Source of the DNA: Bacteroidales bacterium
GTDB taxonomy: Bacteria; Bacteroidota; Bacteroidia; Bacteroidales; JAAYJT01
Length of the DNA stretch: 34,081 nucleotides
Direction: 5' to 3'
Assembly (NCBI GenBank): GCA_014860575.1
Contig: JACZJK010000040.1
Location: forward strand, 1 to 34,081
Part shown: piece by piece, positions 8,343-16,218 of the stretch
How positions within the stretch are numbered: the first letter of the stretch is position 1
Layout of the letters: each line of letters starts with the position of its first letter
Notes under the pieces: generated by a model
The model's database searches: none
Told to the model about the DNA's origin: nothing
Seen by the model: only the letters and a program-made list of their open reading frames with translations
Translations under genes and position numbers: made by a program

Positions 8343-9788
8343 TTAACTGTATGATCGCTCGTACTTTGGCCAGGTAAATGATATTGCAATGATCATCACT
8401 GCAGCTATACTTATACCAAAGATATTAGGATCCAGATCAAAAGGAAGCCTGAAATTAGCTATGGTGAGAAAAAGGGTAGTGCCCCCACCGGCAAGCATAG
8501 AAATAAATGCAGCTAGGGATGTAGTGCGTTTCCAAAAGAGGCCGGCAAGCACCGGCACAAACAATCCACTCACCATGAAAGCATAGGAATACAGCATCAG
8601 TTCCAGCACATTTTCCATAGCAGAAGCCAGTAGAAGAGCCATTATTCCGATTACAAGGGTGAGTATCTGCGAAAACCGCAAAATGGTCTTATGATCATTT
8701 GAGATTTTGAAAAACTTTTGAAGGATATCGGTGAGCAGGTTACCGGAAGCAGCCATCAGGCAACTATCAGCCGTTGACATGATGGCTGAAAAATAAGCCG
8801 ACATCATCAAACCCATTAGCCCAACTGGCAGAATAGACCTTAAAAACAGTGGCAAGCCCATTTCCGCATCTATATCAGAACCTGGAGCAAAACCAAGCTC
8901 TGTAAACATACCATTCTCAAATCCAACCCTGGCAAAGAGTCCCAGCAAAACACCCATAAATGCCATAAGAGGCCATTCCAGTAATCCGGCAAAATACCAT
9001 GCCCGCTGTGCCGTTTTTGCATCTTTTGTGGCATAGATACGCTGGTAAAGGGTCATTCCTACGAACCATATCGGGATGATAGTAACAGCCCAGTTCACAA
9101 TGGTTTGCCAGCTTACATTATTGAATTTCAAAAACTCACCTGGCAAAGTGGCCACGATAGCTTCATATCCGCCGATGGCATGATATCCTAGCGGAATGCC
9201 TATGCCAATCAGACCTGCCATCAGAATAATCCATTGAATAGTGTCGGTGTAAATAACGGCTTTCATACCACCCATAACAGTGTACAGCACTGCAATAACG
9301 CCCATGATAATCAAAGCAGTTTGAAGATCCAATGACTCAAATGTAGCCGAAGCAAGTTTTGCCCCAGCCAGCAATTGAGAACTTGTAAATCCAATATACC
9401 CGATGGCCGATACTACGCCTGCGAGAATAGCGACTTCCCTTGAAAAAAGATGTTCAAATATTTGCGGAAAAGTAAGCAGTTTGAAACGCTGTGTAAGTTT
9501 TGCAACTCTTGGAATAAGTACCACAGCGCTGAGCCAGGCGCCTATCAAACCCGTAAAAAGCATCCATGAACCTGATAAACCCATAATAAATCCCAATCCA
9601 CCAAGTCCGATAGAAAACCCACCACCTACATCGGTTGCCACAACCGACAAGCCTACGTGAAAGCTGCTCATTTTTCTCCCACCAACATAATAATCGTCGG
9701 TAGTTACATTGCGGCGAAGGAAGTAAAATCCAACACCAAGAACCAGGATCATGTAGACAATAAAAATGAGAAGATCTATCCAATGCAT
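8343..9788 (-). CDS. Sodium:solute symporter (SSS family)
   Basis: This is an inner-membrane transporter of 481 residues with about 13 hydrophobic segments. The N-terminal half carries typical SSS features: a YYVGGRKM-like segment after helix 1, then a Gly-rich GVGFSIG-like stretch around VATDVGGGFSIGLGGLGF, and later a YTDTIQW-type VIYTDTIQWIILMAG segment. Such proteins couple Na+ entry to uptake of sugars, amino acids, carboxylates or similar; the substrate here is unknown. A TTG-started frame extends to 9848, but the ATG at 9788 starts directly at helix 1 (MHWIDLLIFIVYM). The -7 box at 9863-9870 would leave the longer form almost leaderless. The gene is a single unit, convergent with the small ORF. 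Confidence 0.88.
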   Translation of the reverse strand: MHWIDLLIFIVYMILVLGVGFYFLRRNVTTDDYYVGGRKMSSFHVGLSVVATDVGGGFSIGLGGLGFIMGLSGSWMLFTGLIGAWLSAVVLIPRVAKLTQRFKLLTFPQIFEHLFSREVAILAGVVSAIGYIGFTSSQLLAGAKLASATFESLDLQTALIIMGVIAVLYTVMGGMKAVIYTDTIQWIILMAGLIGIGIPLGYHAIGGYEAIVATLPGEFLKFNNVSWQTIVNWAVTIIPIWFVGMTLYQRIYATKDAKTAQRAWYFAGLLEWPLMAFMGVLLGLFARVGFENGMFTELGFAPGSDIDAEMGLPLFLRSILPVGLMGLMMSAYFSAIMSTADSCLMAASGNLLTDILQKFFKISNDHKTILRFSQILTLVIGIMALLLASAMENVLELMLYSYAFMVSGLFVPVLAGLFWKRTTSLAAFISMLAGGGTTLFLTIANFRLPFDLDPNIFGISIAAVMIIAISFTWPKYERSYS

Positions 9789-9862
9789 ACGCAGGGGTTT
9801 AAAAGAAAATGAAATAAATTTTTTGGAAAGAGAAGAATCTGACGTCAAGGTACGGCGTATTG

Positions 9863-9870
9863 CAAAGATA
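9863..9870 (-). promoter_or_regulatory. -7 box of symporter gene
   Basis: The minus strand reads TATCTTTG (TAnnTTTG). Transcription from it would begin about 65-70 nt before the ATG at 9788, supporting that start. Confidence 0.5.
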
Positions 9871-9978
9871 TCTTTTTTTGCGAACCATGCGACTAAGTCA
9901 GGTAGCCTTTATTGCTGTTTGCGCAAATACATCCATCCAGATGAGCGCTAGTCAGGCGAACTGATGTTCAGTTGGCAT

Positions 9979-9998
9979 TACTGTATCACAGTATCACA
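9979..9998 (+). repeat. Copy 1 of a 19-nt dispersed element, with an 8-bp direct repeat
   Basis: TACTGTATCACAGTATCAC at 9979-9997 matches the copies at 13645-13663 and 16188-16206 with three to four differences. It contains GTATCACA twice in tandem (9983-9990, 9991-9998). It lies 55 bp upstream of aroQ. Confidence 0.5.
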
Positions 9999-10022
9999 TT
10001 TCTACTGCATCGCAAAAAAACC

Positions 10023-10030
10023 TAATTTTG
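10023..10030 (+). promoter_or_regulatory. -7 box of aroQ
   Basis: TAATTTTG matches TAnnTTTG, 22 nt before the ATG. The -33 position is not clear. Confidence 0.5.
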
Positions 10031-10052
10031 CCAACCTAAGCAATCCAACTAC

Positions 10053-10496
10053 ATGACAATTCTTATTCTGAACGGCCCCAACCTTAATCTCACCGGACGC
10101 AGGGAGCCTGAAGTTTATGGGGTTCGAACCTTTGATGATTTGCTGGTTTCTTTAAAGCAACTTTACGCCAAGGTTAAGTTTGTGTATTTTCAGAGCAATA
10201 TTGAAGGCGAACTCATTGATAAACTGCATGAATATGGTTTTTCAGCCAGAGGAATTATTTTGAATGCTGGTGCATACACCCATACTTCTGTTGCTATAGG
10301 CGATGCAGTAAAAGCCATTGAATCTCCGGTTATTGAAGTACATCTCAGCAATGTATTTACAAGGGAAGAATTCAGGCATCACTCCTTTATTTCCCCTAAT
10401 GCAAAAGGATATTTGTGTGGCTTTGGTCTTTATGGCTATTTACTGGCCGCCGAAAGCTTGATAAATGATTTTAGACTTCCTGAAACTATTGAGTAA
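10053..10496 (+). CDS. aroQ: Type II 3-dehydroquinate dehydratase
   Basis: A cytosolic enzyme of the shikimate pathway that converts 3-dehydroquinate to 3-dehydroshikimate. At 147 residues it has the normal type II length. Visible signatures are LNGPNLNLTGRREPEVYG (the catalytic Tyr is Y22), a QSNIEGELIDKLHE segment, NAGAYTHTSVAIGDA, and EVHLSNVFTREEFRHHS with the active-site His region, ending in GFGLYGYLLA. It has its own -7 box and no same-strand neighbours. Its last 11 bases overlap the 3' end of the convergent glycosyltransferase gene. Confidence 0.96.
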   Translation: MTILILNGPNLNLTGRREPEVYGVRTFDDLLVSLKQLYAKVKFVYFQSNIEGELIDKLHEYGFSARGIILNAGAYTHTSVAIGDAVKAIESPVIEVHLSNVFTREEFRHHSFISPNAKGYLCGFGLYGYLLAAESLINDFRLPETIE

Positions 10497-11508
10497 AATC
10501 GGCTTGGTTGAGATCGCTGAAGCGCTTCTTTTTCCTAACATAATGATCCACCACCAGGTTTCTTTTGTAAACTCCCGAAACTTCCGACTGTGTTAACTTG
10601 CGGCGCTTGCTTAACTGCGATCTTACATTGAAAATAAAAAACCAGTGAGCTCTCAGCACAGCAAGAAAATCAGCTAATCCTCCAGCAGCAAGAAATTTTA
10701 ATGCGGCCACCCAATCCAGGGCCCAGCGTGTAATAAATGTCTGAAATATTTTTCCGGAAGGAATATTCTTAAAAATCAGCGTGAGGTTGTTCCTGAAATT
10801 CAGGTAGGTTTTCAGCGAAGATTTTTTCGGAAGCGTACCGCCACCAACGTGGTAAACAACAGCATCGGGACAATACATGATTTTATAACCGGCATTTTTC
10901 AATCGCCAGCAAAGGTCTATTTCCTCCATATGAGCGAAAAAGTCATTGTCGAAGCCTCCAAAACGATGATACAATTCGGCTCTTACAAACAAACATGCAC
11001 CTGTTGCCCAGAAAACCTCAGCCTCGTTATCATACTGTCCGCGGTCTTCTTCAATTTCCTGAAATATCCTTCCCCGGCAAAAAGGATAGCCAAAGCGATC
11101 AATAAATCCACCTGCAGCGCCGGCATATTCAAAATGAGAACGCTTATAAAAGGCCAGCAGTTTGGGCTGACATGCTGCAATCTGCCTGTCTTTTTCCATC
11201 AAATCTATCACAGGCTTGATCCAGTTGGCTGTAACTTCAATATCGGAATTAAGCAACACATAATACTCACTGTTTACCTGAGAAAGTGCATCGTTATAGC
11301 CTTTTGCGAACCCACCGTTGGTTTCATTCTGAATTATCCTGATTTCCGGAAAGTTGGCTGTAAGAAATTCTACTGAATCATCGCTTGAAGCATTGTCGGC
11401 AATGATAATATCTGCGTAGTTTTTGCTGTGTTCAATAACGCCTGGAAGAAATTTTTCCAGGAATTTCTTCCCATTCCAGTTCAGAATAACTACAGATACT
11501 TTAACCAT
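10486..11508 (-). CDS. Family 2 glycosyltransferase
   Basis: A 340-residue GT2 enzyme of the rhamnosyltransferase-like group (WbbL type). It has an N-terminal VSVVILNWNGKKFLEKF strand/loop, ADNASSDDS, the DXD-like LLNSDIEV, and ATGACLFVRAELYHRFGGFDNDFFAHMEEIDLCWR, which carries the conserved Glu-Asp pair of the acceptor/base region. The C-terminal ~100 residues hold amphipathic or hydrophobic stretches that probably contact the membrane. The enzyme should add a sugar to lipopolysaccharide, capsule or another surface glycan; donor and acceptor are unknown. The start at 11508 is fixed by a TAATG overlap with the upstream acyltransferase stop, which implies translational coupling. The longer frame from 11568 begins with GTG. 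Confidence 0.9.
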   Translation of the reverse strand: MVKVSVVILNWNGKKFLEKFLPGVIEHSKNYADIIIADNASSDDSVEFLTANFPEIRIIQNETNGGFAKGYNDALSQVNSEYYVLLNSDIEVTANWIKPVIDLMEKDRQIAACQPKLLAFYKRSHFEYAGAAGGFIDRFGYPFCRGRIFQEIEEDRGQYDNEAEVFWATGACLFVRAELYHRFGGFDNDFFAHMEEIDLCWRLKNAGYKIMYCPDAVVYHVGGGTLPKKSSLKTYLNFRNNLTLIFKNIPSGKIFQTFITRWALDWVAALKFLAAGGLADFLAVLRAHWFFIFNVRSQLSKRRKLTQSEVSGVYKRNLVVDHYVRKKKRFSDLNQADFTQ

Positions 11509-12404
11509 TATGTTGAAGATTTTACAGATTCCGGTTTGGGAGCATATTTCCAGCGGCGGTGCGACCACAACCAGTTGTATGGCCGCTCACGGATCGCTTT
11601 TTCGAGTAAACGGACGTATTTAAGTGTTATTTCATATTCTCCGGTTTCTGCCGGGCGTTCGGAGATTAATTGAAATTCAACTTCATAATGCCCGCGCCGG
11701 GTCCTGTAAACGTTCGCAAACACCACTGCCTGATCAAGCATTTTTGCAATTTTCTCGAAGCCAGTGAAATAGGGTGTCTGGCGGTTCAGGAAATAAGTTT
11801 GAAAGCCTATTTCACTTTTATGTGGTGTTTGATCTGCTGCAAACAGGGTCAAAGTAAGCTTATCTTTATTCCTGATCATATAACGTAGCGTTTGTTTGAA
11901 AGGGATAATACTATCGTTTGTATGAAGCCTGCGCAGATCGTTGATGTACTTATCAAAAAATGGATTACTTAGCGGCTTTATCACTGCAAAGCCTGTGTAC
12001 TCGGGGAAATTGAGCTGTATCCCGGGTCCGAGCCATTCCCAGTTGCCAAGATGGGCAGTAAGCAGGATCACACTTTTCCCTTTCTCCTTGATATTGTGCA
12101 AAACTTCAGGGTTCAGAAAAGTGAAACGGCTTTTAATCTGATCGGCTGATAAACCTGGTGTTTTTATAACTTCAATGACAAGATCGGCCAGGTGTTGATA
12201 ATAGGTTCGTGTGATTGCCGATATTTCCCTTTCGGAATACTCCGGAAAACTTTTTCTCAGGTTGTCCTTGATAATCTGCTTGCGATATGCAACTACATTA
12301 TTGAGAACAAAGCAGGCAAAACCTGATAATGTATAAAGCAGAAAACCCGGCAGGATAGATACGAGCCAGGCAAATCCCGAAAACAACCAATATAGGATGC
12401 GCAT
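11508..12404 (-). CDS. LpxL/HtrB-family lipid A acyltransferase
   Basis: A 298-residue inner-membrane enzyme with an N-terminal hydrophobic helix (MRILYWLFSGFAWLVSILPG). The catalytic HX4E-type motif HLGNWE sits in the segment LTAHLGNWEWLG, as expected for late acyltransferases that transfer acyl chains to Kdo-lipid A. ADQTPHK and the downstream basic region also fit. ATG 12404 is chosen over ATG 12455 because a strong -7 box lies at 12425-12432, inside the longer frame. The TAATG overlap with the GT2 gene means the pair is made together, consistent with envelope lipid/glycan assembly. In some Bacteroidota, related enzymes act on other lipids. Confidence 0.88.
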   Translation of the reverse strand: MRILYWLFSGFAWLVSILPGFLLYTLSGFACFVLNNVVAYRKQIIKDNLRKSFPEYSEREISAITRTYYQHLADLVIEVIKTPGLSADQIKSRFTFLNPEVLHNIKEKGKSVILLTAHLGNWEWLGPGIQLNFPEYTGFAVIKPLSNPFFDKYINDLRRLHTNDSIIPFKQTLRYMIRNKDKLTLTLFAADQTPHKSEIGFQTYFLNRQTPYFTGFEKIAKMLDQAVVFANVYRTRRGHYEVEFQLISERPAETGEYEITLKYVRLLEKAIRERPYNWLWSHRRWKYAPKPESVKSST

Positions 12405-12424
12405 AATAATTTCTATAGGCTGGG

Positions 12425-12432
12425 CAAAAGTA
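12425..12432 (-). promoter_or_regulatory. -7 box of acyltransferase-GT2 operon
   Basis: The minus strand reads TACTTTTG (TAnnTTTG), 20 nt before ATG 12404. It lies within the longer alternative frame and so decides the start. Confidence 0.6.
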
Positions 12433-12519
12433 CTACATTGAAGTTTATAACACATAGTGTATGGCGAAAGGTTCGAAGGTCAAACAAGAGTAACAATACA
12501 TTGTTAGTTGTTTAAAAGA

Positions 12520-13473
12520 ATGGAAATTATGATAGCGTTGAAAAGATTCGGTATTCCTGCTTTACTATTTATCCTGGCAGGATTTCTTCAATATTACACT
12601 GATTTAGTAGGCTTTATACCTGAAAGCCTTGTAGGAACCCTTAAAAAAGCTGGAGAAGTTTTATGGATTATAAGCATAGCATGGGCAATTATCGTTGGCA
12701 TTCGCATTGCTAAAAATCATTTACTTAGAAAGTATGATCTTAGTGATGCAGATAACCTTAAAAGCCGGAAACTCTATACACAGTATAATATCCTTGAAAG
12801 AATAGTTATATTCATAATTATAATTATTGCTACAGCCATCACGCTTATGTTGTTTGATGGGGTTAAAAATATTGGTATCAGCCTGTTTGCCTCGGCTGGT
12901 GTAGCAGGATTGATTATTGGACTTTCAGCGCAGAAAGCACTGGGAACGGTTCTTGCCGGACTGCAGATCGCTCTCACACAACCTATCCGTATTGATGACG
13001 TAGTTGTGGTTGAAGGGGAGTGGGGTAGGATCGAGGAAATAAATCTTACTTTCGTTGTGATAAAAATCTGGGACAGCCGTCGCCTGATAGTTCCGTCTAC
13101 CTACTTTCTTGATAAGCCTTTTCAGAACTGGACCCGAACATCAGCCGATATTCTTGGAACCGTTTTCATTTATACCGATTATACCATTCCTTTTGAACCT
13201 CTGCGCAAGGAGCTGACGCGCTTGCTTGAATCCAATCCGCTTTGGGATGAACAGGTAAACGTCCTTCAAATCACTGATGCCAAACAAACTACCGTTGAAA
13301 TAAGGGCGTTGATGAGCGCTGCCAACTCTCCTGATGCCTGGGATTTGAGGGTGTTTGTGAGGGAAAAACTCATTGAGTTCATACAACGCGAATACCCGCA
13401 ATGCCTGCCGCGGACAAGGATTGAGATCAAGAATGAAGGCATGAAGGAATCCGGAGCTGTTTTCCCCGACTAA
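12520..13473 (+). CDS. MscS-family mechanosensitive channel
   Basis: An inner-membrane channel of about 317 residues. Two N-terminal hydrophobic helices and a third near residues 90-110 precede the pore-lining helix, with the Gly/Ala-rich LFASAGVAGLIIGLSAQKALGTVLAG typical of MscS TM3. The beta domain follows (QPIRIDDVVVVEGEWGRIEEI and RLIVPSTYFLDKPFQNWTR), then the alpha/beta vestibule. It should open under membrane tension and release solutes on osmotic downshock. ATG 12520 or 12529 is more likely than the TTG at 12508. It lies convergent with the trehalose block, which would suit an osmotic-stress neighbourhood; that link is inference from position only. Confidence 0.9.
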   Translation: MEIMIALKRFGIPALLFILAGFLQYYTDLVGFIPESLVGTLKKAGEVLWIISIAWAIIVGIRIAKNHLLRKYDLSDADNLKSRKLYTQYNILERIVIFIIIIIATAITLMLFDGVKNIGISLFASAGVAGLIIGLSAQKALGTVLAGLQIALTQPIRIDDVVVVEGEWGRIEEINLTFVVIKIWDSRRLIVPSTYFLDKPFQNWTRTSADILGTVFIYTDYTIPFEPLRKELTRLLESNPLWDEQVNVLQITDAKQTTVEIRALMSAANSPDAWDLRVFVREKLIEFIQREYPQCLPRTRIEIKNEGMKESGAVFPD

Positions 13474-13477
13474 AGAT

Positions 13478-13667
13478 CAAAGTACCAAATTCCAAGCTCC
13501 AAATTCCAAGACCCAAGTCCAAAATCAAAATTCCAAAATTTCAAATTTTAAATAACTTTCATTTGTAGATTCGCGAATCTTAAATATTGAATTTTGAATT
13601 AATCATTCCATCACTCCAGGCCTCGACAAGCTCAGCCACCGCATTACTGCAACACTGCATCACAAAA
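13478..13667. repeat. Intergenic repeat region between mscS-like gene and otsA
   Basis: Five contiguous 7-bp units, CAAATTC/CAAGCTC/CAAATTC/CAAGACC/CAAGTCC, occupy 13486-13520 after a related CAAAGTAC. An AT-rich tract of similar words follows. Then come a perfect 14-nt palindrome AGATTCGCGAATCT (13567-13580), CCATCACTCCA (13608-13618), a CTCGACAAGCTCAG palindrome-like word near 13622-13635, and copy 2 of the 19-nt element (13645-13663). No gene is visible. Confidence 0.75.
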
Positions 13668-13668
13668 A

Positions 13669-15867
13669 CTACGGCTTCCTGCTTCTCAGTTTTTTCAGAA
13701 AAGCTAAAACATCAGCCTGATCACTAATTACATATCGGGCATTTGTTTGTATCATTCCTACCTTTACGGTCCAGGCATGTTTTGGCAAGGATTGAAACAA
13801 TAACTCATCGGCCCAGCCAGCGCCAAGGGCAAGCACAAAGTCATACTCTTTCTTTGATAACCAGTGCATTCCCAGCTCACCTTTGTTGATCCCAGAGTTG
13901 CTGACTTCTATTACCTTATGACCCTGCAGCACCTGAACGCCGATATTGTTTGTAATACTTAAAAGATGATCCATGACTTCATTTGATAAAAATCCGGCTT
14001 GCTCCACATCAGCTTTGTGGTAGAGCCATGATATGGAGTAGTCTCTCTCTTCAATGCTAGCCCCTGGCAGGCGATCGGTGTACATTTCAAGAATGGGAAG
14101 GATTACTTCTTTCCACTCCGGCGATAATGGTTTAAAAAGCTTCCATTTTTTGACATTTGCTTCACGAAGCCAGGTACCATTTTCGGCGCTCAGATTCACT
14201 GGGATTTCGCCTAGCCATGCATCCAGGTCTTCTTTTCCTCTGCTACTGATAATTACAACATCGGCATGATCAATGATATTCAGATTATTCAAAATTTTAA
14301 GCAAGGCCTGATCCGGTTTTGCGTGGGCTGGATTTTTCTGGTAAGGAGCCAGGGTACCATCATAGTTTACAATGATCAGCCTGTTTTCAGCGTGTTGATA
14401 ATGTTCAACGATCTTATCAATGTCCTCTGTTTCAAAAATCTTTTTCCTGGAATAATAACTTGATATTTTGCTAACGTCTATCAGGCTGTCTACAAAATCT
14501 GTAGCCCATTTTGTAACATCGTAACGTTTAAGACGCTTTTGCATGGTGCGGTTATACCTTATCTGATCTTCTTCGGGGACACTCAAGGCATCAAATATTG
14601 CATCAGCAATTTCGTCCACATTATTTGGGTTGATAATAATGCTTTCGCTCAACTCTTTAGCTGCGCCTGTGAATTCGCTTAAAATCAACACTCCTTTTTG
14701 ATCGTTTAAAGAAGCTACATATTCTTTTGCAACAAGGTTCATCCCATCGCGTAAGGGTGTAATCAGGGAAACATCGCTGCGCCTGTATTGGGCTATCAGT
14801 TCTTTATGAGGCAATGAGGTGTACTGATATATGATTGGTGTCCAGTCAGGATTGCCATAGTTCCCGTTAATATTGCCCACCAATTCATCCAGTCGTCTTT
14901 TAATCTCCTGGTATGATGTGACCCCAGTACGAGAAGGCACAACTATCATATTTAAGAATACTTTGTTATGCCATTCAGGATGATTTTTTAAAAACAGTTC
15001 AAAACCCTGCAAACGGTTCACAATACCTTTGGAATAGTCGAGCCTGTCCACAGAGAGTACTATTTTGGGCTGATCCAGACCAGGCTTTTCTGATATGAAA
15101 GGAGAAACATCCATTTTATTGAATTTATTGAACTCAATTCCCATAGGAAAAGTCCCCACTCTCACTACCCTGTCAGGAAGGTTAACTATGCCCATGTGAT
15201 TTTCCTTACCAAGAATTCGCAGGATCGAACGCAAAAAATACTGTGAATAGTCATGTGTATGGAAGCCAATCAGATCAGAACCCAGAAGGCCTTCAAGCAA
15301 CTCGCTCCTGCTGTCTTTTGGGAACATACGGAACATCTCGTAGCTTGGAAAAGGGATGTGAAGGAAGAACCCGATAGGATTTGTTACTTTTTCACGCAAC
15401 ATCAAAGGCAACAGCATCAAATGGTAATCATGAACCCAGATGATGTCGCCCGGTTTTACGACCTTCAACACTTCGTTGCAGAATATTTTGTTCAATTGCT
15501 TGTATTCCGTCCAGAATTCACTGTCGAAGGTTGCATAATTCGGAAAGTAGTGAAACAATGGCCAGATGGTCTTATTGCAGAACCCCAGGTAAACCTTATC
15601 CATTAATTTCTGGGATAGAAAAACCGGGGAGGCTTTATAATCCTTCTGTACTGTTGTTTTTACAAAATCCTCGTCTTTTTTGGCTATGGTCATTCCCGGC
15701 CATCCCATCCAGATATAATCATTTATGTCTGTTTCGGATTTGCCAAGGCTGTTCAGATAATCGCTCAGGCCGGAAACCAGTCCGCCGGCACTTTTCTCAA
15801 ATTCAAACTCCCTGTTCTTTTTTGAAACCGAAACAGGCAATCGGTTGGAAACTATAATCAGGCGCAT
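13669..15867 (-). CDS. otsA: OtsA trehalose-6-phosphate synthase fused to a degenerate phosphatase domain
   Basis: A 732-residue protein. Residues 1 to ~465 form a GT20 synthase that makes trehalose-6-phosphate from UDP-glucose and glucose-6-phosphate. Its key residues are intact: Arg9 in SNRLP, Asp147 in HDYH, Arg275 and Lys280 in VDRLDYSKG, Asp374 and Glu382 in LRDGMNLVAKEY. Residues ~490-732 are an OtsB-like HAD domain, but the DxD nucleophile motif reads NYDGTL (Asn501 for the first Asp) and GDDxTDE reads GAGWADE (682-688). The Lys of INKGELG remains. The phosphatase half is therefore probably inactive and may be structural or regulatory. This is the last gene of the trehalose block. I see no promoter in the 351-bp repeat-filled gap upstream. 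Confidence 0.93.
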   Translation of the reverse strand: MRLIIVSNRLPVSVSKKNREFEFEKSAGGLVSGLSDYLNSLGKSETDINDYIWMGWPGMTIAKKDEDFVKTTVQKDYKASPVFLSQKLMDKVYLGFCNKTIWPLFHYFPNYATFDSEFWTEYKQLNKIFCNEVLKVVKPGDIIWVHDYHLMLLPLMLREKVTNPIGFFLHIPFPSYEMFRMFPKDSRSELLEGLLGSDLIGFHTHDYSQYFLRSILRILGKENHMGIVNLPDRVVRVGTFPMGIEFNKFNKMDVSPFISEKPGLDQPKIVLSVDRLDYSKGIVNRLQGFELFLKNHPEWHNKVFLNMIVVPSRTGVTSYQEIKRRLDELVGNINGNYGNPDWTPIIYQYTSLPHKELIAQYRRSDVSLITPLRDGMNLVAKEYVASLNDQKGVLILSEFTGAAKELSESIIINPNNVDEIADAIFDALSVPEEDQIRYNRTMQKRLKRYDVTKWATDFVDSLIDVSKISSYYSRKKIFETEDIDKIVEHYQHAENRLIIVNYDGTLAPYQKNPAHAKPDQALLKILNNLNIIDHADVVIISSRGKEDLDAWLGEIPVNLSAENGTWLREANVKKWKLFKPLSPEWKEVILPILEMYTDRLPGASIEERDYSISWLYHKADVEQAGFLSNEVMDHLLSITNNIGVQVLQGHKVIEVSNSGINKGELGMHWLSKKEYDFVLALGAGWADELLFQSLPKHAWTVKVGMIQTNARYVISDQADVLAFLKKLRSRKP

Positions 15868-16218
15868 TGTTTTTGGTTTTTGTTAATATTTTGTTCGACG
15901 TTTGGTGTAGTGTTCCAGGTTCTAAGTTCGAGGTTCACAAAGTTCGGCACCTCGGTCATTGAGTTGCTTGTCCCGATCCTTCGGGATCGAAGTGATGGGT
16001 CATTAGTTCAAAGTTCAAAGTTCAACGTTCAAAGTGCTAGGTTGCTGGTTACTAGTTGCAGGTTACTGGTTGCTGGTTGCTGGTTACCGGTTACTGATCC
16101 CTTCGTCCCTCGTCCTTCGACCCCGTCTCTTGTTTCTTGATTCTTGTTTCTTGTCTCTCCATCACTCCATCAAAATAACTAATCAGCTACTGCAACACAG
16201 CATCACTATATCACTATA
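15868..16218. repeat. Mosaic of 7-bp tandem repeats between GH65 gene and otsA
   Basis: This 351-bp gap has no credible gene. GTTCNAR units run at 15912-15939, then GTTCAAA x4 at 16006-16033. Without a break come nine GTTRCTG-like units (16034-16096), CTTCGTC-like units (16101-16128), CTTGTTT-like units (16129-16156) and CTCCATC words (16157-16171). The period stays at 7 bp while the unit changes. Also present are a CGATCC-TTCG-GGATCG hairpin (15974-15989), copy 3 of the 19-nt element (16188-16206), and CACTATAT in tandem (16204-16219). Short frames crossing it translate the repeat. Confidence 0.85.

Noticed and set aside
8337-8349. CAGTT-TTT-AACTG hairpin as a terminator for the symporter and the small ORF
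   Set aside because: Stem of 5 bp with a 3-nt loop, overlapping the symporter stop codon; too weak to call.
9789-9848. Longer N-terminus of the symporter from a TTG at 9848
   Set aside because: The 20 extra residues are not symporter-like, and the start would lie right at the predicted transcription start.
10849-11376. 175-residue plus-strand frame over the glycosyltransferase
   Set aside because: Antisense to the conserved GT2 motifs, Cys-rich and without a domain.
15912-16171. CRISPR array
   Set aside because: Units are 7 bp, contiguous and without unique spacers; no cas genes nearby.
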